This document shows positions 46,545 through 57,123 of a DNA stretch of 64,000 nucleotides, one piece after another. This DNA comes from Nereocystis luetkeana. Taxonomy: Eukaryota; Sar; Phaeophyceae; Laminariales; Laminariaceae. The position numbers and the translations under genes were made by a program. Each line of letters begins with the position of its first letter. Positions within the stretch are counted from its first letter, which is position 1. The stretch spans positions 10,053,260 to 10,117,259 of the forward strand of contig JARUPZ010000005.1 in assembly GCA_031213475.1 (NCBI GenBank), in the 5' to 3' direction. The notes under the pieces were generated by a model. It was not told the origin of the DNA, made no database searches, and saw only the letters and a list, made by a program, of their open reading frames with translations.

Positions 46545-48679
46545 CTACACGGTCATTATATTTACGCCCAGAGTAGTCCATACTTAGTATATAAGTACCA
46601 GGTACAATGATTTTATTCTCCATCTGTCTATGTACTTCGAAGTATAGTGTTTGTTCCAACTATCACACCATCCCCATGAAAAAGGATTCCAGAAACCATT
46701 GAGTCCGGGCATACCTGGCAGGTGTTACCTATCAGACCTGAGCACTTGACGACACCAGGCCAGAAACGTGAACGCCCTTCACGAAATCTCTACTGCGAAT
46801 ACTTCTACCCCCCCTTTTTCCCAACTCCTGTACGTACGTGATGTACTTCCCGCCACCCCCTTGCAGCTGCTACTATTAATAATAGGGCGTTCTACGATAG
46901 AAGTTCACCCTATTGTTTCTAAGGCTCCTCTCTTGAGGAGCTCCATACCTCACCCGAGAACTGACTTCAAGGAAAACAAAATTGCATCCCGATAAATAAT
47001 CCCATGGCCCAAGTATGCAAAAACGCCAATTATTTTCGAAACAAGAATGGCATTCTGACGAGTTTGGGTTAAGAAGGCCCGTCATCCAGATTTTTTTTGG
47101 CGGAAATGTGCTACCTCTTTCGTAGAACGGGTCTACCCTGTCACCTTCTGCCGCAAGGGCCAGGTCCTGTCCCCGCAACTTCTTCCAAACAAAGCTGTAT
47201 ACGCGTGGGTGGAGCCTGTGACGTAAAAGCACGACACACTCCTGTGATGTATACGTATGTGCGTGGAACCTGCCTGTGGCAAGAAAATACGGCCCAGCTG
47301 CTGGTTCTCTTCTCACTTACGGGATAGCGGCGGGCGGCGCGATTTTTCGAATGTGAAGCGTGTGCGACAGCCGCAGTACATACACACATCCCCTTTTTAC
47401 CTGGTACATATAGTCCACCGCATCATGGCACCACTAAAGCGCAGGATCGTCCGTACAGTGATACTACTGGTTTCATCACTCCTTCACCCATGCCTCGTGT
47501 CACTATTATTGTTGTGCTAGAACTGGCGATTCATCCACGCGGTGTTACGCGCTGAAGGATGGGCGTTTATTCAGGCTGAACTTAACGGGTCACAACCTGC
47601 TTGCTGCTCGTAATAAGAAGATGCTGATGCTGGTATACACATTTCTTGGGCAATTGTGAGGGGCAGGAAACGAGGCTCAACACCTGCTACAAAATGTGCG
47701 CGAAGGTTGCCCCTCCCCTTCCGTCCCCCCAAGACGCGCACATAGTTTATGGATACTGTAAGGCAGATATACTGTTATTGCTTTCTGCGACACAGCAGCT
47801 GTGCAAGAGAATAACAACTTTCTGGGAAGTTTCCGAGGCTCCTCACCCGAGTAGCTCTATAGTGTTGAGTGGTAGTAATTCTGTAGTATATGTAATAAAT
47901 CGTAAGTCGCCCAAACACTGACCTTGAGCAAAACAAATTGTCGGGTTGCGCGAACGAACTTCTTCGAGGTCATGTTTCGCGCGAGATATTGGGCTCCTGG
48001 TGTGAGGACAATATAAAATAAGGCACCACCGGGAGAATAAATGATGAAATGTTGAACTTACTGTAATAATAGCAGTAGAATGGCAACCCACGATGTGGGA
48101 CACACACCATTATTTGGAGATAGTGTGGCAACATCTTTGTAGTATGTAGCCAAAGGATAAGACGACCACCCACCAACTCGCCCAACACGACACATATTTT
48201 ACAGCTGCATGTGCCGTACTGACCATTGTGCGCTGCGACCTACCCCCCGGGAATGGATGGTACGTGTGTATACTATACAGTATGTTTACTCGCGTTCATT
48301 CGAAAAAATCCGGGTAATGGTCTAAGCAAATTGGACATTCACGGAATATTAAAACTCTCCCCCTCGCGGGAAACGCCTCAATACAAACTGGGAATCCCTG
48401 AAAGGGGATGGTATAGGTCAACCCCCTGCATCACAGATATTGTCGGTTGCCGCTCGCAAGTGAGCGACGCTCGGACATTAAGCCAACATGAAGCGAACGG
48501 TCGACGGCCGTAACTCGTTCGTCATAACATGCATCCTCAAGCGACAATGACAACCCAGTACGGATCCTTTTCTAACTGCCAGTGTACACTTGACATTATC
48601 GTTCTTGCAAGTGAAGTACTACCATACTTCTTACCAAACACGATTACCCTGAACTGGAACCATCGGAGGAGCGTCCTAT
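46545..48679. other. Gene-free stretch
   Basis: Mixed sequence without a legible gene; TATTAATA at 46874, TACCWGGTA at 46596 and 47398. Confidence 0.4.
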
Positions 48680-49055
48680 GCTATACGGATTAACCTGGGC
48701 TGGGCAATCGGTCGTCGTTTTAACCCTCAAATAGCTCAGTAGTAGGTGAAATCTTCACATTTATTTGACATCGTTGACGATACGGGTTTGAATCTCACTT
48801 CGAACATTTCTTTTATAGAAACGCTTGCGCGTGCTGCCCCTAGAGACACATCTCCCTCACCCCCCAGGTACCTAAACGGAGCAAGAAGGTCAGCGTACGG
48901 CCGTATACGGTACAGACGCCAAAAATATCCCGCAAGGGGGTGCTGTAAGGAGTACCCTGGGCTGGGTAATCGATCGATCCCTTACCCCTATAGCTCAGTA
49001 GGTAATACCTTCACACCTACCTGTTCATGATGGAAGTGCACAGCAGTTCAAATGT
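48680..49055 (+). mobile_element. SINE-D copy 2, dimeric tRNA-derived SINE
   Basis: Lead ACCTGGGCTGGGCAATCGG (48691), tRNA-like unit with AATAGCTCAGTAG (48730) and GGGTTTGAATCTC (48783). The spacer is shared with copy 1 (AGAAACGCTTGCGCGTGC, ACACATCTCCCT). Then the lead again (48957) and a second unit with CTATAGCTCAGTAGGTAAT (48989) and a weak B box CAGTTCAAATG (49041). Confidence 0.7.
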
Positions 49056-50284
49056 TTAGCTGGCCACTTGGGACCACCCCGTACGCTCTTACTAGAGCAC
49101 ACAGCAGGTACTTCGTACGTACCAGGAGCACATTACTCCTACAATGGGCAGATAATTTGGGCAGTGCGTTGGGCCACGCTGTCATTTGTACGACGTACAC
49201 AACAAACAAGAACATCCCATGTAACACCCCCCCCTCGCCCCAACGGCAGTTTCACGCGCGGACATATATATGGTGCAGGCGAATCGAGCACGGAACGGAG
49301 GCCTTTTTATACGGGGGGAGTGCTATGCGGCTTCGGAGAGGAGTATATCGGCACTGCGACACGCGAAGATTGCAACCACCTCACTGGCAGTCGATATCAA
49401 TGCCCGGTAGGCCGGCGGCGGGGGGGGGGGGGGGGGCGCGCGAAAGGGCATGCTGCCTAGGACACTGAAGCCCGGCATTGAGTCGTCGCCGTCTCTAGAT
49501 CAGGTCGGGTCAACATACTCACGCGCCTGCGAGGTAGCAGCAGCCTGTGGTCTGCTGCAACGGGAGCAACAGGTTGACTCACGACACGTATTTTATTAAG
49601 GAAGCGTGGTAATCTTAGCTACCACGTAAGTTTCATTTTTATCATTCCGTCGAAGGGGATAGCATACTAAAATAAAATAAGAATAGTCGTCATGTATGTT
49701 ATTGCTCGCCAGGCCATTAGCGGTAGATATCATAGGGTAGCTTGGATCTCTCCGCCTGTCTATGTAATACCGTTTTGTGCAACGCTTTGCTGTCACGATT
49801 ATTGTGCTGCAACTGCTGCCACTATTAATAATAATAATAGTAGTCTTGGTTCGTTTCTGTACTTTGAGTTTTTTTTTTTTTTTGTGCGTTTTTCTGCTTG
49901 GGTGCATACGATAGATAACCCCCGTCGATTGGTATACATCACGCTAAAAACAAAACATACCCAATACATTGAACACTTTCTGGCCCCTGTTGAGAAGTTT
50001 TACGTGCCCATGGACTTTTCTGGGCAATTTTTGGTCCACTTGCAGCCATGCCAATTATAGGGCACTATGTTGGTAACAGCCGAGAGGGCCTGACTTCGGA
50101 CGTTTCGAACAAAAAAAAGGGATGCCAAACGAATTGTCGAATTGTGTCGATCTAAAGTATACGTCGGGAAACTCTTGACGAGAGCTTTCGACTGTCGAAT
50201 GAGCCTACCCATCAGAATTTTCGCAACGCTTCACGCAATAAGCTCCTGGGTGGCGTGATGATATTACGAGGCGTATACTTGGCA
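49056..50284. other. Gene-free stretch
   Basis: Contains a G16-type run (49421-49436), AT-rich simple sequence and a T15 run (49869-49883). No gene seen. Confidence 0.4.
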
Positions 50285-50560
50285 GGCGGTTGGTTAACCT
50301 TCTACGAGCAGCCTAACAGACTGAGACCTTAGCAAATGACGTCTACCGGCAGGACATGGGTCATTGCTCGTGGGTTTAAATAAAACTGATTCGAATCTCA
50401 CGTCCACCATGAAAATCGCTTTGCTGGGAAAAGTGAGTTCGCCATGACATTGTCTAGATATGATAAAACACTCTTCCTGGGTCCCCAGAGATTGACCCGA
50501 ACTAAATCTGTGGACTAGACACGTACATACGGCTCTCTTTTTTATTACGGAGGCCAAGGA
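50285..50560 (+). mobile_element. Possible further tRNA-derived repeat
   Basis: A box-like GGTTGGTTAACC region followed about 95 bp later by GATTCGAATCTCACGTCC, a good B box. There is no second copy in the window to confirm it. Confidence 0.3.
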
Positions 50561-50745
50561 CCCCGCTGTTCTGAAGTGGAGGAGAGTGTATAAAGGCTTA
50601 TTACATTGGGTAGTGAGCGCTTGCTTGTGGCTAACCTTCCCACGAGCAGTAGCCCAAGGAACTAAAATGCCTTAACAACAGCAGTAAGCATTTCGGCAGA
50701 AAGGACACTTCGATATAATACCCCAGCAACTAGGACGCTGCGAAA

Positions 50746-51090
50746 TAAGCTGGTTGCAGGTCTCCTCGGTGGCTTGGTGGGTGGTTGGCGTGCCAACTAT
50801 TAATAGTGTGAGATCAGCTTCGTGGGTTCGAGTCTCACCGCATGCATACTCGTATGGACTCTTTCTTGCATACAAATTGATTAGCCAGCGGAAAGGGCGA
50901 GAGCATGAGCAACATTCGACGAAAATCGACGAGCAGTGGGAATACTGAACCCTCTGCGCCAAAAAAATGAAGGCACGCCCCGGGGGGGAGAAGGGACGAC
51001 ACATACCTGTGGCCACGGCTTGTCCAGAAGATCGCTGAGGGTAAAGATCTCCTACAGGTTAATCTGGGAAGTAGTGATGAAAAAAAAGAT
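50746..51090 (+). mobile_element. SINE-1 copy, tRNA-headed
   Basis: A-box-like GGTGGCTTGGTGGGTGG and a strong B box GGGTTCGAGTCTCACCG; body homologous to 37893-38220 throughout. Compared with that copy it carries an extra ATTAAT within CAACTATTAATAGTG (50798-50805), one of the proposed excision scars. Confidence 0.75.
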
Positions 51091-51339
51091 GGAATACTCC
51101 GGAGTATAAAATGAAGCTGACCTTTCCTTCCATAACTATTTGATCGTATCGAAAAAATCCCCGAACCCCGTCGACATGCCGCCGAAGTACTAAATCAAAT
51201 CTATTATATTTCGGTCCATTTCTTCAGCACAGAAAGCGGGAGTCAAAATTATCATTTTCCGACGAAGGAGCGATATCACTTCGGCAAACTTCCTAATGTA
51301 TTTGCCAATCAATGTTGTATGTTAATGTCTCTGTGATGC

Positions 51340-52560
51340 CTTAACGAACCCTGGCAGTGTGTGTATGTGTTTTTTTCTCTTCTCTTTTTCTCTTTCGATT
51401 TGTCTTCTTTGTTTTAGTGTGTTCTTTGTTTCCTTTCCTTTCGTTATTTCATAGAATGTGTATGTCGTGCCTGTCGTATCAAGTTGACATGGCATTGCAT
51501 TGCCCACCTGCGCTTGGTGCATACGTGGCAACGTAGTATCGTGACTTTCTTCGAAGCAGCAGTCCTCACGTTGCCGGAAAAGAAGACAGAGATAATGCTT
51601 GTACAAACACCAGACTAGACAACCCTCGCACCACCGCTCGTCATTGTGAAGCAGCAGACCGGAGGTATAAGCAGACGGCCCAGTTCTTATACCTACGCGG
51701 CATTATCCACGAAAACGCTGACCTCTCGCTCGAAATCGACCGACGGATCCGTCTCATGCGAGCATGCCTCAAACGGTTCGCCCCGGAGTTGTATGATAGG
51801 ACGACCGCCCCCCTTAGCCTTAATGTCCGAATGCTGAAGGTCGAGGTGATTGAGACCCTGCTGTAAGGGTGTGCGACGTGGACACTCAAAGCGGAAGGAA
51901 CACTTTGCCAAGCTTCGAACGGCTCACCACCAAAAGTCCTGTTGCGAATCATTGGGTTCCAGCGCCGACTTCGTACTGACTATGCCACCCTCTCGTACGC
52001 GAAGGCCCTCAAGATGACACGTTGCGAGAGCATCGAAGCGACTATTCGTGAACGGCGGCTCTTCTTGCGGGGGACGTGCACGGCAGACCAAGGAGCGATT
52101 GCCCAGTCGGGTAATGTTCGGGACGATGGCTGGTGGGGGGAACCCAAGACCAGGCGGACAGGTTAAGACTTGGCATAGATGCATAGTCGAAGACCTTAGG
52201 GAGTTCCGAGCCACCGAAGGGTCGACGGACGTTGCCCCCTTGGTGTTTGGAGTTGAGACCGCGTTGTGGTCCACTGCAGCCAAAAGGCGAGGAAGTGGTA
52301 CCGGGGGATCATTGAAGCAGCCGAACGGTCCATGGTGAGGTGGCACGAGGCTGAGGCAGAGATGAGTAGGCAGCGCCGCGCATCTGCCGTGGGTGGTGCC
52401 CAAGGGAACGGGGGTGGAGGGGGCAACAGGAGGAGTGGCTAAAAACCCGACCAAGGGAATGTGGAGAGGGGGGGGGACAGGAGGGATAGAAGGGAAACGG
52501 CGGTAGACGAAAGTAGGAATGGCAGACAGGGTAGCTAGGCACCAGGCCGACTAGGAATTA
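51340..52560 (+). pseudogene. LINE copy 1, internally deleted, 3' part of reverse transcriptase ORF
   Basis: Starts in a T-rich leader (51360-51430) followed by a segment shared with LINE copy 2 (ATGTGTATGTCGTGCCTGTC through GCATACGTGGCAACGTAGT). Directly after it the sequence jumps to the post-catalytic part of the RT ORF (FFEAA..LPEKKTE). It continues through DRRIRLMRACLKRF, LNVRMLKVEVIETLL and FQRRLRTDYATLSYAKALK, all homologous to copy 2. The RT palm motifs are missing. A TAA at 51864 and frame breaks make it dead. Confidence 0.75.
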
Positions 52561-52819
52561 GAACATGACCATACTACTAGTAGTGCCCCCAACTGGTGCA
52601 GCTGGTCCGAACGTGGTCTTCCCTTGTCTTCTCTTCTTGTTTTTGTTTTTTTCTTATTTGCGCTGATTCTCCGTGATTTCCATTTTATTTCTTTCTCTTC
52701 CTTTCCTGATTGATAAAACCGTACTGAAGGAGTCGTGTGGCGTGGTTGGATGACGAACCTGCTCTGCTCGTTTCGTATTGTCTGACGCCAAGGGGCTGGG
52801 CATAGTTGACGAACGCAGG

Positions 52820-52935
52820 GCGGAGACGGCAGTCTGGGTAGCAAGGTCCCAGGCGGATTAGCAGGGGGAACCTGGCTATACTACTCGTACCACAAACTGC
52901 TGCCGCCACCTGGAAGGTGCTTTGGGCTTTGGTCT
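52820..52935 (+). pseudogene. LINE fragment, 3' end of a third copy
   Basis: Homologous to 52515-52620, the ORF end and start of the 3' UTR of copy 1 (GGCAG..GGGTAGC.AGG..CCAGGC.GA.TAG, followed by a CTATACTACT / CATACTACT segment). It indicates that at least three LINE copies have piled up here. Each is followed by a T-rich tract. Confidence 0.5.
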
Positions 52936-54366
52936 GCCTGTTATTTCCCCTGTTATTTTTTTTCCCTTGTTTTTTTATCTTACCCTGTTTTACAAGTAGT
53001 GGTATTTTTGTTCTTTTTGTTATTTTTTCCAGCTCGTTCTTTTTCAAGTGTTGGCCACCTCGCCTGCGGGGGGGGGCACGACAGATTGTTTCTCCTGGTT
53101 TTTGCTTTCATTTTTTTCTCTTTCTCTTACGATTTGTCCACTTTGTTTTTCTTTTCTCTTTGATAGGTTCCCTTTTTTTTCTATTCCATAGATTGTGTAT
53201 GTCGTGCCTGTCGTATCTAGTATGATGAAACATGGCATTCATTGCATTGCCCACTGCTGCTGTGCTTACTGCATACGTGGCAACGTAGTATCTCAGTGTC
53301 GTAGCTTTGTGACCACATAACTTGTATCTCTTCTCTTCTAGCATGGATGATATGACGGCGGTAATTCGGGGTATGCCCAACTGGAAAGCGGTAGGACCAG
53401 ACTCCCTTCCGGCCGAGTTACTGAAAATCGACCACCCCGAGTTCACCCGGTATTTTCACAACCTACTTGCCAACGTGTGGAGAACGGGTGACGTCCCCCA
53501 GCAATGGAAAGATGCGACCATTGAGGTCCTTCATAAAAAGAAGGATCGCTCTGATTGCAACAATTACCGAGGGATTTCGCTTGTTGCCCATTCAGGCAAA
53601 GTTTTGCTGAAAATGGTCGCGTCCCGCCTCAGTAACTAGTGCGAGGTCAAAGGGATACTCCCCGAGGAACAGTGCGGCTTTCGCCCAGCACGATCAACGG
53701 TCGACATGCTGTTCGTTGTGCGCCGACTGCAAGAACTCGGACGAGCTAGAAAAATCCCCCTGTACATGTGCTTCATCGATTTGCAGAAAGCATACGACTC
53801 CGTCGACCGTGAGCTACTGTGGGTGGTGCTCGCACGCTTCGGCGTACCAGAGAAGATGCATACCATTATCCGCCAGTTCCACGAAGGCATGCGAGCCCGC
53901 GTGCGTACGGATGACGGCGACCACTCGCAATGGTTCGACGTCACTCAGGGGCTGCGGCAAGGATGTGTCTTGTCGCCACTTCTGTTCAATATCTTCTTCG
54001 CTGCTGTGATACACGCCGTGCTGATACGCTTCAGTGAAGACCCAGAATTTGAGGGACTTGGTTCACCTCGAGGAGGACATCGGTGAGAACGGGGTGAAGG
54101 TTGACCCACTAACTTACGTACGGAGGGCAGTGTGGGGTATGCTGTTACATGTACGCGGACGATGCAGGCATTGTGTCCAAGCCGGCGGAAGGACAAGTCT
54201 TGCGAAGATGATGACCGTGATTGTGACCGTTTTCGAAGCAGCAGGTCTCACCGTATCCGAAAAGAAGACGGGGACCATGCTGCTGCGGACACCGAATCAG
54301 GCACCCCGGACCTCACCGCTCGTCATCGAAGCAGCGGGACAGAGGTATAGGCAGACGATGCAGTTT

Positions 54367-55546
54367 CCAAGGTTGTGTTCGGTAAGGTACATACCGAGGC
54401 GTACCAGCGGTAATGTACCTCCGGTATACCGGTACCGAGAAGTCCGGTACCTTCGGTATGATCTCCATACCGGTACCGAGGACTTCGGTACGTTCGGTAG
54501 GTCCATACCGGTATCGGGAAGTTCGGTACGTTCGGTACGCAGTTCCTACCGGTACCGGTGGTGCCGGTACAACAATCCGTACCGGTAACGAGATGTTCGG
54601 TATGTTCGGTATGATCTCCATACCGGTACCGAGAAGTTCGGTACGTTCGGTACGAGGTCCATACCGGTACCGGGAAGTTCGGTACGTTCGGTACGTCGTC
54701 CGTACCGGTACCGAGCATACCGGTAGTTCGGTACGATGTTCATACCGGTACCGAGCGTATACCAGTACCGAGAATACCGGTACCGGATGCTCCGAAGAAT
54801 ATCCGCTCGTGTCTTCCCGGGCGTTTTTCGGGGGAAGACAAGGACTTGTTGGAGGCTGAAAGCACCTTCGACCTCCTCAACAACACGGAGGCGCCGACAG
54901 CCGATGGCATGTCCGCTGGCATGTCCGCTGGCATGGAGGAGGAATAGGTTGTCGTTTCAACTCTCTGTGTTCGACTTTCAATGGGGAGAGTCTCGGATTT
55001 ACTCCGTATAACATGAATACTATAATATTAATGCTGTTTTAATATTAATAGATGTTTTTTTGTTTGGTTTCAATGTTGCACGCACACATACAAATATTTT
55101 TGTTTTTCCACGTCATGCATTTTGAAATTGACATTTTGGGCGGGCAATATGAGAGACGCTCCGCACACACACACCACCGGTATCGCCGGTATCACCGGTA
55201 CCGGTACCGGTACGGGCTTCCATACCATACCGAGAAGTTCGGCACCTTTTCGGTATGATCTCCATACCGGTACCGAGGACTTCGGTACGTTCGGTACAAG
55301 GTCCATACCGGTACCGGGAAGTTCGGTACGTTCGGTACGCAGTTCGTACCGGTACCGGTGGTGCCGGTATAACAATCCGTACCGGTACCGAGATGTTCGG
55401 TATGTTCGGTAAGATCTCCATACCGGTACCGAGAAGTTCGGTATGTTCGGTACGTCGTCCATACCGGTACCGAGAAGTTCGGTACGTTCGGTACGATGTC
55501 CGTACCGGTACCGAGCATACCGGTACCTTACCGAACACAACCTTGG
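54367..55546. mobile_element. 1,180-bp inverted-terminal-repeat element built of GGTACCG minisatellite, inside LINE copy 2
   Basis: The ends 54367-54390 (CCAAGGTTGTGTTCGG...) and 55523-55546 are perfect 24-bp inverted repeats. The hexamer CAGTTT flanks both sides (54361-54366 and 55547-55552) as a target duplication; 7 bp is possible because of a shared G. Removing the element and one hexamer leaves the LINE frame open. Inside are two directly repeated arms (about 54391-54785 and 55207-55522) of a roughly 40-bp unit rich in CATACCGGTACCG and GTTCGGTACGTTCGGTAC, flanking a unique core of about 400 bp. No transposase is present, so it is non-autonomous. The superfamily is not recognised. Confidence 0.85.
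54837..54947 (+). CDS. Possible captured gene end inside the inverted-repeat element
   Basis: The unique core of the element holds an open stretch ending ...STFDLLNNTEAPTADG, a MSAG repeat and EEE before TAG at 54945-54947, followed by AT-rich sequence like a 3' UTR. The acidic, low-complexity tail looks protein-like and unlike the arms. It may be the last exon of a host gene picked up by the element, or chance. No family is recognised. Confidence 0.25.
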   Translation, partial: DKDLLEAESTFDLLNNTEAPTADGMSAGMSAGMEEE

Positions 55547-56824
55547 CAGTTTCTGTACCTGGGTGGCCTTGTCGTCGCAAGCGCTGACATTATGCCAGAG
55601 ATCATGCGACGGATCCGACTCGCATGGACATGCTACAATCGGTTTAAACGGGAGCTGTACGATATGGAGGATGCCCCGCTCACCCTAAAAGTGCGCATGC
55701 TAAAGGCCGAGGTGATGGAGACCCTGCTGTACGGGTGCGTGACGTGGACGCTTGGTTAGGAGCACTTCGCTGAGCTCGGAACGGCACACCACAAACTCCT
55801 CCTATCCTACGGATCATTGGCTTCCAGCGCCGGCAACGCACTGACCACCTCATGTCGTACGCCAAGGCCCTCAAAAAGGCACAATGCGAGAGCGTTGAGA
55901 CGACCATCCGCAAACAACGTCTCCTCTTTGCGGGGGCCGTACAGCGGACGACCAATGAGCGGCTGACCCACCGGGTGATGTTTAGGATGATGGCTGGTGG
56001 GGAGAACCCGGGACGAGGCCGACCGGAAAAGAACTGGGCCCAATGCCTAGCAGACGACCTCAGGGGTTTTCAAGCCACCGAGAGGTCCACGGAAAGCTCC
56101 CCCCTGCTGTTCGGAGTAGAGACGTTATTATGGCCAAGGGCGGCTAAGAAGAGCGGGAAGTGGTACCGGGGGGCCGTCGAAGCGGCGGACTGCTTCATGG
56201 CGAGGTGGCACAGGGACGAAGCACAGAAGAGTCGGCTGCGCCACGCAGTAGAGGACGCCAAGAACGGCGACAAGGGGAGGGGAGGAGGGGGGAGGGGCAG
56301 CTGTTCTGATACAGCTGTCGACAAATGCAGAATCGAAACGATAGATCGGGTGGCTAGGTATCGGTTCGACTGTTAATAGCTCTTTACAGAGTTTTGCCTG
56401 TATCTCCCTTTCTTTCGTGTTGCTTCGTCCGTGCAGCAGATACCTGCCCTTCCTGAGTACGTATGCTGTCCGTCTAGCAGCCTTTCTGAAGTCCTTACGT
56501 CGTTTGCATTCTGTTTTTTCTTCCTTTCTTTTCTTCATTTTTTCATTTCAGTTTTTTTTTTTTTTTGTTTTATTGTCTTTTGCTCTTATTTTCCCGGTCT
56601 CTTCCTTGTGTTGCTGTGCTCTCGTACCCTGTACGCTGGCACTTCACTTGCTTGACAATTGAATTTTGCGATTTAGTTTTATTTTTTTTCTTCCTCTGTT
56701 TCACAGTCTGTGACCACAGAATCAGTATCTCTCTAGGATAGGGAATCAGGACGGACACTGGGTGTACCGATGAAGCTGGGTAGAAAGGACGATTTAATGT
56801 GAAGACAACAACAACAACAACATT

Positions 56825-56890
56825 GAAGAATCGGCACGGACACTGGTTGTGCTGGATGTCGACGGGTGGAAAGAACGGTTTAATGTGAAG
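56825..56890 (+). repeat. Retroelement end motif
   Basis: GAAGAATCGGCACGGACACT, GGTTGTGCTGGATGTCGACG, then AGAAAGAACGGTTTAATGTG. The same block occurs at 60357-60417 (+), 62421-62459 (-) and 63818-63865 (+, partial). A related end just upstream (56750-56822) finishes in (CAA)n. Confidence 0.75.
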
Positions 56891-57123
56891 AACACACACA
56901 GAACTTGCACATACAGTATCTCTTCTAGGATTTTATTTTATTTTATTTGCCTTCTGACAATGTGCAGGGCGTTATTCATTCAAAATGAAAAAGCTGACAT
57001 AATTAATCGAATACCACCAACTTCATCGAACCAATTCTCCTTCCCTGCGTGTACTCACTTGAATATGCACCCCCACCATTTACCGAGATATTTTACCTAC
57101 TATGTATGTGTACGCCATGCTTC

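Larger units (their letters stand above)
53100..56400 (+). pseudogene. LINE copy 2: reverse transcriptase ORF, broken and interrupted by a DNA element
   Basis: A T-rich leader (52915-53190) precedes the ORF. RT motifs in order: [11 protein letters not shown] (53391), [40 protein letters not shown] (motif A), [16 protein letters not shown] (motif B), and YADDAGIVSKP (motif C, about 54153-54185, reached only after a frameshift). Then FEAAGLTVSEKKTGTMLL, MRRIRLAWTCYNRFKREL and LKVRMLKAEVMETLLYGCVTWTL (55620-55755), a typical endonuclease-RT LINE C-terminus ending about 56370. Defects: in-frame TAG at 53637-53639, a frameshift near 54045, shifts around motif C, a TAG at 55757, and a 1.2-kb insertion at 54367-55546. 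No endonuclease domain is legible upstream. Confidence 0.85.
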
